From contig JAPXRI010000035.1 in assembly GCA_033813635.1 (NCBI GenBank), forward strand, positions 1 to 30,207: a stretch of 30,207 nucleotides of DNA. The letters run 5' to 3'. How positions within the stretch are numbered: the stretch's first letter is position 1; every line of letters begins with the position of its first letter. The DNA is from JAPXRI01 sp033813635. Its GTDB lineage: Bacteria > Bacillota > Clostridia > Oscillospirales > QAMX01. The notes under the pieces were generated by a model. The model did no database searches. It saw only the letters and a list, made by a program, of their open reading frames with translations, and was not told the DNA's origin. Of the stretch, positions 1 to 7,066 are shown one piece after another. Position numbers and translations under genes: made by a program.

Positions 1-160
1 GCAGAAAATATAACAACTTTCCTATGCGTCCCTTAAAATGGCAGTCACCCAAAAAGGTGCTCCTTGATTTTTTGTCCCTCGGTGTAACATATCATTGACA
101 AACCTACAGGACGGGAATCACGGATTGCCGGGGGGGCGGACGTAGGCGTAAATGCGGCAC

Positions 161-188
161 TTGATTTTTCGACAAAATATGATATACT
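161..188 (+). promoter_or_regulatory. Candidate sigma-A promoter upstream of mazF
   Basis: TTGATT (161-166), a 16-base spacer and TATACT (183-188) preceded by TGA, which resembles an extended -10. It is about 250 bases before the toxin gene, so a long leader containing the 355-409 inverted repeat would be transcribed. The assignment rests on motif match only. Confidence 0.45.
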
Positions 189-354
189 TAAATATGATAG
201 ATATCCCGAGACGCGGCTGCCGCCTTCTCAGTCTGTGGCTTTTTTCCCGTGGTATGAATAGAATAACACGGGGGTAATGCCGGGGAAACGGAAGCCTGAC
301 AAACGCTAATAATTGAATCACCATGTTTAAAAGCCTCCGTTTTTAGGAACAATA

Positions 355-409
355 ATTATGTATACCGGAATAATAGTGTCCGGTCGGAACTATGTCCGGT
401 GTACATAAT
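355..409 (+). repeat. Inverted repeat in the mazF leader
   Basis: ATTATGTATACCGGA (355-369) pairs with TCCGGTGTACATAAT (395-409): 15 positions with one G-T wobble and a 25-base loop. The element also contains a direct repeat TGTCCGGT (377-384 and 393-400). It ends about 25 bases before the toxin start. It could be an operator or an RNA hairpin controlling translation; the sequence does not decide between these. Confidence 0.6.
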
Positions 410-434
410 GATTACCGGCGGAGCGTGAGTTGAT

Positions 435-791
435 GTGGAACTGACTGTAAAGAGAGGAGATATCTATTACGCCGACCTGAGTCCGGTGGTCGGCAGCGAG
501 CAGGGCGGAATTCGTCCCGTTTTGATAGTTCAGAACGACGTGGGAAACAAGCACAGTCCGACAGTGATCGCGGCGGCGATTACGTCGCAGATTAACAAAG
601 CGAGACTCCCTACTCATATCGAGCTGTCCGGGCAGACATACGGTTTGTCGAAGGACAGCGTAGTATTGCTCGAACAAATCCGGACGATCGACAAAAAACG
701 TTTAAAGGAAAGAATGGGCAGGCTTGACGACGATTTGATGAGCCGCATAGACAACGCGCTCGCCGTCAGCTTCGGCCTGCAGAACGATTAG
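435..791 (+). CDS. mazF: MazF/PemK-family endoribonuclease toxin
   Basis: 118 residues, the usual size for the MazF/NdoA toxins of Gram-positive bacteria, which cut RNA at short specific sites. The N-terminal block VKRGDIYYADLSPVVGSEQG, the RPVLIVQND strand and the later TQ/EQIRTIDKKRL block are family hallmarks; the basic and acidic residues of these segments form the RNA-cleavage groove in studied members. The start is GTG at 435: the only nearby ATG (433) is out of frame and stops after three codons, and a GGCGGAG ribosome site lies 11 bases upstream. No MazE or CopG-like antitoxin is adjacent; a secretory-type protein follows after 35 bases. Solo chromosomal copies are common in Firmicutes, so the antitoxin may be elsewhere. 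The family call is firm; RNA target specificity cannot be read. Confidence 0.93.
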   Translation: MELTVKRGDIYYADLSPVVGSEQGGIRPVLIVQNDVGNKHSPTVIAAAITSQINKARLPTHIELSGQTYGLSKDSVVLLEQIRTIDKKRLKERMGRLDDDLMSRIDNALAVSFGLQND

Positions 792-826
792 TCAAAGCGT
801 TTCATACAAAGGAGGGTGATCCGATT

Positions 827-1447
827 GTGAGAAGGAGAATGCTGCTGTTTACCGGCGCCTTGGTACTGACGGCCCTGCTTTCGGGCGGACTGTTCATCGC
901 GCTGGCCGCGCAGGGCGGCACCGCGGACGACCCGCTGATAACGAAAAGCTATATCGACAGCGTGTTTAAGCCGCAGATAATGGGCCTGATAGACGAAGCG
1001 GTTTCGGAAGCGGCGAATACGGAGTCCGCGAATCTGCAGGCGCTGATAACGGACTACGAGAATCGGATTAATAATAAAATAAACGAGTTTAAAACCTCGA
1101 CGGGAAACGTCGTGGACAACGCGGAGTATATCAGGCTTTTAAAAGAGGCGATCAGGGAGAAGCTGCTGTCCATCACCGTGACGCCCTCCGACGACGCCCA
1201 GACCTTTATGCTGGTGTCGGTTAAAAGCGGGCAGAAGCTGACCTGCAAGGTCGGCTGCGAGCTCATCCTGAGGACGGGCAGCGCGGTCTGCGTCGGCGGG
1301 CTGCTGGATGTCACGTCGTCGTCCGACCTTTCAAACAACTCCGCGCTGACGCAAAACACCCTCTATATTGCTGGCGCGGACGGAAACGGCCTCTCCGCCA
1401 CCGCGGACGCAACCCTCCTTGTACGCGGAGACTATTCAATCGATTAA
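827..1447 (+). CDS. Exported or membrane-anchored protein of unknown function
   Basis: 206 residues starting with GTG at 827, ten bases after an AAAGGAGGG ribosome site. Residues 1-28 have an arginine-rich start and one hydrophobic segment, giving a signal peptide or anchor; there is no lipobox cysteine. Residues about 50-120 are polar and likely helical. The C-terminal half, with a VKSGQKLTCKVGCELILRTG block and an ending of the form LLVRGDYSI, resembles a small domain I recall from many clostridial hypothetical proteins, often beside N-terminal KSYIDSVF-type sequence. No enzyme motif is visible. It lies 35 bases after mazF and may be read through from it, but nothing suggests that it is an antitoxin. 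A strong terminator follows. Confidence 0.75.
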   Translation: MRRRMLLFTGALVLTALLSGGLFIALAAQGGTADDPLITKSYIDSVFKPQIMGLIDEAVSEAANTESANLQALITDYENRINNKINEFKTSTGNVVDNAEYIRLLKEAIREKLLSITVTPSDDAQTFMLVSVKSGQKLTCKVGCELILRTGSAVCVGGLLDVTSSSDLSNNSALTQNTLYIAGADGNGLSATADATLLVRGDYSID

Positions 1448-1461
1448 GCTTTAAAGATCAG

Positions 1462-1491
1462 GCGGCCGGCGCATTGATAAGCGCCGGCCGC
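1462..1491. terminator. Bidirectional hairpin terminator
   Basis: GCGGCCGGCGC (1462-1472) and GCGCCGGCCGC (1481-1491) form a perfect 11-bp stem with an 8-base loop, followed by a modest T-rich tail. It sits between two convergent genes, ending the plus-strand unit and the minus-strand M20 operon. Confidence 0.8.
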
Positions 1492-1522
1492 TTCGTTGTA
1501 TGCCAAAAGGCGTTTTTGGTTT

Positions 1523-2923
1523 TTACAGCTTTGCGAGGTTTTCGAGGGCTTTTATGAATACTTTCACCGAAGTTTCCAGGTGCTCGTATTTCCAGTACTC
1601 GTCCCGCTGATGGGCGCCGCCCCTGCCCGGTCCGAGCAGGTCGTTTTCTCCCGGCAGCGCCGCACCGAAGGCCACGGTGTTCGGGAACGCCCGGGCGTAG
1701 GTCCCGCCGCCCATCACATAGGGCGCGGCGTCAAGACCGGTGACCTCGCTGTAGGCGTCGGTCAGGGCCCTGATTTCGGGTTTGTCCGGTGAGAAGAAGT
1801 AGCCCTTCGAGTGGGACTCGATCGAGGCCGTAAAGCCGTATTCCGCGGCCCGGTTCACGATACGGAGGAAGAGCTCGTCGATATCGCAGGAGACGGGGTA
1901 GCGGATATTGTAGTTCGCGGTGATTGCGCCGTTATCCTCAAACACCTTTCCGCATATGCAGGTGAGCTTTCCGGTGGAGGCGTCGGAGGCGGAGATGTTG
2001 AGTCCCGCGCCGTAGTTGTCGGCCATGCTGTCGGTCAAAAAGCGCATCATAGCGTCCGCGCCGGGGTCTTTAAGGATTCTGTTACCGGTCAGGAACGCCG
2101 AGATCAGACGGATCGCGTTAACGGAGTGCTCCGGCATCGCCGCGTGGGCGGATTTGCCCACCGACGTCAGGCGGATGCCGCCGGAAACCTTTTTGGCGGT
2201 TACGCCCTCCGGCAGCTTCTCCTTTAAAAGCCGCTGATACGCCGGGGAGAGCGTTAGCTCAGCCCTATCTGCCACGGCGTTGGAGACGGTTCCGCCGGCA
2301 AAGGAGAGGATGTCGCCCCCGGCGGGGATCAGCCTTATGTTGACGGAGGCAATCCCTTTTTCGCCGTTGCACACCGGGAACTCGCTGTCCGGAGTGAATG
2401 AGAAGCGGGGTGCGCTGTTTTTCTCAAGAAAATGGGGCAGGTCCTCCATGCCGAGCTCCTCGTCGCAGCCCATCAACAGCCTGACGGAGAACGGGAGGGT
2501 TTTTCCCGCGGTCTTGAAATAGGTCATCGCGGCCAGCGCGGCGACGGCCGGGCCCTTGTCGTCATGCACGCCCCGGCCGATCAGCAGTCCGTCCTTTTCG
2601 GTCAGCTTAAACGGCGGAAAGCTCCAGCCCTCCACCGCGGGCACGACGTCCAGGTGCGTGACGATGCCGATCTCGCCGGCGGAGCTGTCGGAGCCCTCCA
2701 TCACGATGCTTCCGCAGTAGTAGCCGTGGTTTTCTGTGCGAAAGCCGAGCTCGCGCCCGATCTCCAGCGCCGTGTCCAGCGCCTTCGCGCACTCCCTGCC
2801 GAAAGCATACCCGCCTTCGCCGGGGTTCGCCACGCTCCGCACGGCCACCAGGCGCGACAGCGCGTCTATGATCATTTTTTTCGTCTTTTTATCGGATATA
2901 TAGCCATCGATTTGATCCGGCAT
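1523..2923 (-). CDS. M20-family dipeptidase (PepV/Sapep-like)
   Basis: About 466 residues, the PepV size. This is a zinc-dependent cytoplasmic peptidase family that hydrolyses dipeptides or N-terminal residues of small peptides. Counting from the chosen start, THLDVVP carries the first metal ligand (His90 with Asp92), GVHDDKGP the bridging Asp, GCDEELG the catalytic Glu pair (about 155-156), and TPDSEFP a further Asp ligand. The final His is in GGAHQRDEY near the C-terminus. All expected ligands are present. I chose ATG at 2923 over the TTG at 2941 because GGGAG stands at a suitable distance before the ATG and the TTG has no site. It is the third gene of the SDR/DapA-like operon, 25 bases after its neighbour. 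Substrate is unknown. Confidence 0.9.
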   Translation of the reverse strand: MPDQIDGYISDKKTKKMIIDALSRLVAVRSVANPGEGGYAFGRECAKALDTALEIGRELGFRTENHGYYCGSIVMEGSDSSAGEIGIVTHLDVVPAVEGWSFPPFKLTEKDGLLIGRGVHDDKGPAVAALAAMTYFKTAGKTLPFSVRLLMGCDEELGMEDLPHFLEKNSAPRFSFTPDSEFPVCNGEKGIASVNIRLIPAGGDILSFAGGTVSNAVADRAELTLSPAYQRLLKEKLPEGVTAKKVSGGIRLTSVGKSAHAAMPEHSVNAIRLISAFLTGNRILKDPGADAMMRFLTDSMADNYGAGLNISASDASTGKLTCICGKVFEDNGAITANYNIRYPVSCDIDELFLRIVNRAAEYGFTASIESHSKGYFFSPDKPEIRALTDAYSEVTGLDAAPYVMGGGTYARAFPNTVAFGAALPGENDLLGPGRGGAHQRDEYWKYEHLETSVKVFIKALENLAKL

Positions 2924-2948
2924 TGAAGTTACATCTCCCAATAGGTGA

Positions 2949-3869
2949 TTACAGAACCTTTTTGCACCGGAACTCGTTGATCCTGTCGAGGGTTCTGTCC
3001 ATCTCGTCGATGATAAACGGATCGGGCACGCCCTTTTCGTCCGGGAAGGGGAGGTATACGTTGTCGATGATGCCTCTCCTTTTAAGCATGTATTTTAGGA
3101 AATAGCGGTTCGCGTGAGAGAAGAAATAGAGGTAGGGCATAATCGTCATATGGTAGAGCATATCCGCCTTCTTTTCGTCGCCGGCGAAATAAGCCTGTAT
3201 CACATCGTTGTGCACGTCGGTGCACTCCGTGCCGGTCATGAACGCGGTGACGCCGAGGCGCAGCAGCGTCGGCATCGCGTAGCCGCCGTTGCCGCCTATT
3301 ATCTGGACGCGGTCGCCGATGTCGGCGATCAGCTTTTTAGCCTTCGGCAGGCAGTTGATGCCCTCGGACTTGACGTACCCGAGGGTCGGGACGCGCTCGC
3401 AGGCTTCCTCGATGAAGTCCGCGCTGTAGAGTCCGGAGGACGCGCCGGTATCCTGGAGGATCATCGGCAGAGACGAGGCCTTGCCGACGTCTTCGTAGTA
3501 CTTCATAAGGTCGTCGCGGCTCATCGCGCCGGTGATCGGCGAACAGACCATGATCAGGCTGGCGCCCTGCGCCTCGGCCTGCTCCGCCTGCTTAAGCGCC
3601 GTCTTACGCGCTACGTCCGTTGTCCCGATAAAAACCGGGACGCGGCCGGCCACCTGTTCTGTCAGCGAACGGATAATCGTGTCCCTGTCGTATTCGCTCA
3701 CCTTGTAATACTCTGACGCGCCGGCCATATGTCCGATCGCGACCGCGCCGCATGAGAGCACATACTCGACGATTCTGCCCTGGGCCTTGAGATCCGGGTC
3801 GCCGTTTTCATCGATTACGGTGGGCAGGATCGGGGTCATGCCTTTGAAGAACGGGTACCTTTTTGCCAT
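2949..3869 (-). CDS. DapA/NanA-superfamily aldolase or lyase, atypical
   Basis: 306 residues, typical for dihydrodipicolinate synthase/N-acetylneuraminate lyase (DHDPS) superfamily TIM barrels, which form a Schiff base between a lysine and a 2-oxo acid. The lysine is visible in GYVKSEGIN (Lys167). The usual GTTGE nucleotide-like loop near residue 45 is replaced by GHMAGASEYY, and the Tyr of the YNxP strand is replaced by Gln139 (LQDTGASSG). True DapA enzymes use that Tyr in proton relay, so this is not lysine biosynthesis DapA. It belongs to a sub-branch acting on other 2-oxo acids or sugar acids. The ATG is preceded by AAAGGAGG at good spacing. It is the middle gene of the operon, 20 bases after the SDR gene; the actual substrate cannot be inferred. 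Confidence 0.85.
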   Translation of the reverse strand: MAKRYPFFKGMTPILPTVIDENGDPDLKAQGRIVEYVLSCGAVAIGHMAGASEYYKVSEYDRDTIIRSLTEQVAGRVPVFIGTTDVARKTALKQAEQAEAQGASLIMVCSPITGAMSRDDLMKYYEDVGKASSLPMILQDTGASSGLYSADFIEEACERVPTLGYVKSEGINCLPKAKKLIADIGDRVQIIGGNGGYAMPTLLRLGVTAFMTGTECTDVHNDVIQAYFAGDEKKADMLYHMTIMPYLYFFSHANRYFLKYMLKRRGIIDNVYLPFPDEKGVPDPFIIDEMDRTLDRINEFRCKKVL

Positions 3870-3889
3870 ATAAATTCCTCCTTTTATTT

Positions 3890-4708
3890 TTAACCGTAGA
3901 GCTTGCCGATTATCTTTTCGGAAAAGCCCTCCGGCAGCGCCCTTTTCAGCGCGTCAACCGCTTTGTAGGAAAAGCCGACGGTTATCCGGGGCTTCATCCT
4001 CCGGGAGAACGCCGCCCGGCACACGTCCCGGGCAACCTTTTCGGGGGAAGCACCGTGCTGCTCGTCGTACTCCATACGGGAGAGAGAGCGGCGGTACCGC
4101 TCTGCGTATGGGCTGCCCTCTACGATTACCGGGGCTTTTCTGCCGGCGGTAAACCCTGTCTTTGTATCACCCGGGTCGATCTCGCAGACCTCGATTCCGA
4201 ACGGGGCTACCTCAAGCCTGAGTCCGGCGGTAAGCGAGCGGATCGAGGCCTTCGCTGCGGAGTAGATGATCTGGTAGGGGATGGAAATGCCTGCCGCGAC
4301 GGAGCCGATGTTAATTATCCTGCCGCCGCCGTTTTTGCGCATATAGGGGAGCACCTCCCTGATTAGGCGCAGGCATCCGAAAAAGCACACCTCCAGCTGG
4401 AAGCGGATGTCCTCGAAGGGCATCTCCTCGATCGGGCCGGAGACGCCCGAACCCGCGTTGTTGACGAGCAGGTCGATTTTACCCTCCCGCTCGAGGACCA
4501 GGCTCACCGCGCTTTTAACGGAATCGTCGTCGGCCACGTCGAGCCGGACCATCGCAATACTGTTTTGCTCCTCCACCGTCCCGGTGGGGATTTTCCGGGA
4601 GGTTCCGTATACAATCAATCCGCGCTCGGCGAGAGCGCGGGCGCAGGCAAGCCCGATGCCGGAGGTGGCGCCGGTAACAAGGCAGACATCGCCTTTTTTC
4701 AGCTTCAT
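3890..4708 (-). CDS. Classical short-chain dehydrogenase/reductase
   Basis: 272 residues with a full classical SDR signature: TGATSGIG cofactor loop (12-19), NNAG (83-86), catalytic Ser136, Tyr149 and Lys153 (IYSAAKASI). A threonine-serine-arginine run after the second strand (GTSRK) suggests NADP(H) preference. The C-terminal tail of about 60 residues, ending in GFSYKAVDALKRALPEGF, is longer than FabG and resembles SDRs that act on lipid or keto-acyl substrates; that last point is inference. It is the first gene of a minus-strand operon and is transcribed divergently from the SPT-like synthase at 4854, with overlapping promoters, which hints at a shared pathway. The ATG has only a weak ribosome site (AAAGGA, far upstream). 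Confidence 0.9.
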   Translation of the reverse strand: MKLKKGDVCLVTGATSGIGLACARALAERGLIVYGTSRKIPTGTVEEQNSIAMVRLDVADDDSVKSAVSLVLEREGKIDLLVNNAGSGVSGPIEEMPFEDIRFQLEVCFFGCLRLIREVLPYMRKNGGGRIINIGSVAAGISIPYQIIYSAAKASIRSLTAGLRLEVAPFGIEVCEIDPGDTKTGFTAGRKAPVIVEGSPYAERYRRSLSRMEYDEQHGASPEKVARDVCRAAFSRRMKPRITVGFSYKAVDALKRALPEGFSEKIIGKLYG

Positions 4709-4777
4709 TTTCAGTATATGCCTGTCCTTTCGGAGTAATCAGGACCGAAGTCGGTGCCTTTAAAAATTTCAGATATA

Positions 4778-4806
4778 ATAATACTATTTTTGGTGGAAAA
4801 ATGCAA
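4778..4806 (-). promoter_or_regulatory. Promoter of the SDR/DapA-like/M20 operon
   Basis: On the minus strand, TTGCAT (4801-4806) and TATTAT (4778-4783) are separated by exactly 17 bases, about 70 bases upstream of the SDR start. It overlaps the divergent promoter of the synthase gene. Confidence 0.6.
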
Positions 4807-4822
4807 ACGGAAATGCTATAAT
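4794..4822 (+). promoter_or_regulatory. Promoter of the SPT-like synthase gene
   Basis: TATAAT at 4817-4822, preceded by TGC (extended -10), with a poor -35 (TGGAAA, 4794-4799) at 17 bases. It lies 31 bases before the GTG start. It overlaps the minus-strand promoter, so the two cannot easily be occupied at once. Confidence 0.65.
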
Positions 4823-4853
4823 AATTTAAGATTGAATTACCGGAGGGTTATCA

Positions 4854-6029
4854 GTGAGCATATTTGATAAATGCTATGAGTTTAACGATCCGCAGCCGTA
4901 TATAGACGCCGGCGTGTACCCCTATTTCCACGCGCTCGAGTCCGGACAGGACACAGAGGTGATCATGGACGGGAGAAAGACCATCATGATCGGCTCGAAC
5001 AACTATCTCGGCCTGACGTCGGACACGCGTACGATAGCGGCCGCGCGGGTGGCGCTGGACAAATACGGGACAGGCTGTTCGGGCTCGCGTTTCCTAAACG
5101 GAACGCTTGATCTGCATGTAACACTGGAAAAGGAGCTGGCCGAGTTTTTCCACAAGGACGGCGCTGTGACCTTTTCGACCGGTTTTCAGACAAACCTCGG
5201 CGCGATTTCGGCGGTAGCCGGCATGCACGACTATATCGTATCCGACAGGGAAAACCACGCCAGCATCGTGGACGGCTGCAAGCTGAGCTACGCCAAGCGG
5301 GTGCTTAAATATAACCACAGCGATATGGACGACCTGGAGCGGGTGCTCAAGGCGATACCGGAGAAGAACGGAAAGCTGATCGTCACGGACGGCGTGTTCT
5401 CGATGGGCGGCGACATCGCGAAGCTGCCGGATATCGTCGAGCTTGCCGAGAAGTACGACGCTGGCATCCTCGTCGACGACGCCCACGGCGTCGGCATGAT
5501 CGGCGAGGGCGGAAGGGGAACCGCCAGCTATTACGGGCTTGAGGACAAGGTGGACATCATCATGACCACGTTCTCAAAATCCCTGGCGTCGCTGGGCGGC
5601 TGCGTCGCCGCGAACGGGAAAATCATCAACTTCATACGGCATAAATCGCGCCCGTTCATCTTCAGCGCGTCGCTCCCGCCGGCTAACGCCGCGTCCGCCC
5701 TCGAGGCGCTCAGGATACTTAAAAGCGAGCCCGAGCGGGTCGAAAACCTGATGAAGATAGCGGATTATATGCGCTCGCGCCTCAAGGAGGCCGACATTCC
5801 GTTCGGCAACAGCACCACCGCGATAATTCCGATAATGACCTACGACGTGATGCGGACGCTGAAGATCACCCGCATCCTCCTCGAACGCGGCGTGTATGTC
5901 AACCCCGTGCTCCCACCGGCCGTCGCCGAGGGCCAGTGCCTGCTCCGCACCAGCTACACCGCGACCCACAAAAAGGAGCAGATCGACCGCGCGGCGGACA
6001 TCATAATCGACGTCATCAGGAACAATTAA
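4854..6029 (+). CDS. Alpha-oxoamine synthase, serine palmitoyltransferase-like
   Basis: 391 residues, PLP-dependent fold type I. The family condenses an amino acid with an acyl-CoA or acyl-ACP (KBL, BioF, HemA, SPT). The PLP lysine is Lys242 in TTFSKSLASLGG; the ring-stacking His135 is in NHASIVDG; Asp208 and His211 are in VDDAHG. TFSKSLAS is closer to the serine palmitoyltransferase form than to KBL (GTLGKALG) or BioF (GTFGKA). The VYPYF opening and GSRFLNGTLDLHVTLEKEL also recall the Bacteroides SPT as I remember it. KBL-type glycine acetyltransferase remains possible. The GTG start follows GGAGGG at six bases. A TIM barrel gene follows and an SDR is divergent; no acyl carrier protein is visible nearby. 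Confidence 0.85.
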   Translation: MSIFDKCYEFNDPQPYIDAGVYPYFHALESGQDTEVIMDGRKTIMIGSNNYLGLTSDTRTIAAARVALDKYGTGCSGSRFLNGTLDLHVTLEKELAEFFHKDGAVTFSTGFQTNLGAISAVAGMHDYIVSDRENHASIVDGCKLSYAKRVLKYNHSDMDDLERVLKAIPEKNGKLIVTDGVFSMGGDIAKLPDIVELAEKYDAGILVDDAHGVGMIGEGGRGTASYYGLEDKVDIIMTTFSKSLASLGGCVAANGKIINFIRHKSRPFIFSASLPPANAASALEALRILKSEPERVENLMKIADYMRSRLKEADIPFGNSTTAIIPIMTYDVMRTLKITRILLERGVYVNPVLPPAVAEGQCLLRTSYTATHKKEQIDRAADIIIDVIRNN

Positions 6030-6086
6030 CATTCAGGAAACGGAAAACACTCCGCATACAATCAATACGGATTTGAGGTGTGATAT

Positions 6087-6959
6087 TTGGACATATCCGC
6101 GACAATCGAACTGCACGACTCGCTCCCGGGGAAGGGGCGGCTGCCGGCGGAAGAGGCGATTGGGTTTTTAGCCCGCGCAGGGTTCAAGGTGCTGGATTTC
6201 AGCTTCGGCGCATATCCGCCGGAAAACGGCGGAAGCGTAAAGGAGGTCTGCGCCGCCGCGGAGACCGCCGCGAAATGCGGCGCGGAATTCCGCTACGCGC
6301 ACCTGCCATATAATTTCCCGAAGGATTTTACCGGCGAAAACGTCAGCGCGTTCAATAAGCGTGTATTTGCCGCAATCGACGCGGCCGCGGCGATACATAT
6401 CCGGCACGCGGTCATCCACGCCTGCACCGGTCTGGTCCCGGCAGCCGAGTTTTGCGAGGAGGCCGAGATGGTAAAGGCCGTTGCGACGCTTGCCCCGGTC
6501 TTTGAATACGCCGACCGGGCGGGGCTCGACGTGGTTATCGAGAACATGCGCGACCCGGTGCCGGGCGCGGGAAAGCGGAGATACCTTACCGATATCGGGG
6601 AGCTGATCCGCCTCTGCGACGCGCTCGGGGGCAGGGGGATCTGTTTTGACACCGGCCATGCCCACACGGTAAAACAGGACGTGCCTGAGAGCTTTGTTAA
6701 AATGGGCGGCAGGCTGAAAATGCTGCACGTAAACGACAATTTCGCCGCGGGGGACGACCATCTTCCGCCGTTCCACGGCACCATCGACTGGTACGGCATT
6801 ATGGACGGGCTGAGGCTCGCAGACTACAAAGGCGATTTCAACTACGAGGTCAACATCTCCCGGGTTCCGGAGGAGCTCCGAGAGGACAGCCTGGCATATC
6901 TTCTTAAAGCGGCAAAACACCTAATCAGTTATAAAGAAAATGCGGCAAAACGCGAATAA
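6087..6959 (+). CDS. Sugar phosphate isomerase/epimerase-like TIM barrel
   Basis: 290 residues of the xylose-isomerase-like/AP-endonuclease-2 TIM barrel superfamily, usually isomerases or epimerases with a divalent metal. Likely ligands are Glu152 (VVIENM), Asp188 and His191 (CFDTGHAH), His214 (MLHVNDN) and Glu254 (NYEVN), with an HLPPFHG loop near 225-231 typical of the group. Translation starts at TTG 6087, supported by GAGGTG six bases upstream and by the DISATIELHDS strand that begins the barrel. It lies 57 bases after the SPT-like gene and probably shares its transcript, ending at the hairpin at 7029. The substrate is not determinable; the pairing with the synthase gives no obvious known pathway. 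Confidence 0.82.
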   Translation: MDISATIELHDSLPGKGRLPAEEAIGFLARAGFKVLDFSFGAYPPENGGSVKEVCAAAETAAKCGAEFRYAHLPYNFPKDFTGENVSAFNKRVFAAIDAAAAIHIRHAVIHACTGLVPAAEFCEEAEMVKAVATLAPVFEYADRAGLDVVIENMRDPVPGAGKRRYLTDIGELIRLCDALGGRGICFDTGHAHTVKQDVPESFVKMGGRLKMLHVNDNFAAGDDHLPPFHGTIDWYGIMDGLRLADYKGDFNYEVNISRVPEELREDSLAYLLKAAKHLISYKENAAKRE

Positions 6960-7028
6960 AGCGTTTTACCACATTTCCGCTTGGAATGTAATCTTAACAT
7001 TTATTTATTAGAGCGTCCGAAAACGGAA

Positions 7029-7066
7029 CCGGGACCCGCCTGGAAAAGGCGGGCCCCGGGTTTTTT
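7029..7066. terminator. Bidirectional terminator between convergent genes
   Basis: CCGGGACCCGCC (7029-7040) pairs with GGCGGGCCCCGG (7048-7059) over 12 positions with one mismatch, followed by a T run (7061-7066). It serves the plus-strand TIM barrel gene and, in reverse, the acyl-CoA synthetase operon, whose stop overlaps the tract. Confidence 0.85.

Larger units (their letters stand above)
1..434. other. Leader region with no gene
   Basis: No convincing coding sequence is visible in this stretch. It holds a weak hairpin around CACCC-AAAA-GGTG (about 47-60) followed by T-rich sequence, which could end a gene lying before the window. It also holds a promoter-like element (161-188) and a large inverted repeat just before mazF (355-409). 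The longest short reading frame from an ATG near 179 encodes about 30 residues with no antitoxin character. Confidence 0.5.

Noticed and set aside
179..271. A short open frame upstream of mazF as a possible antitoxin.
   Set aside because: About 30 residues, no ribosome site and no MazE- or CopG-like sequence.
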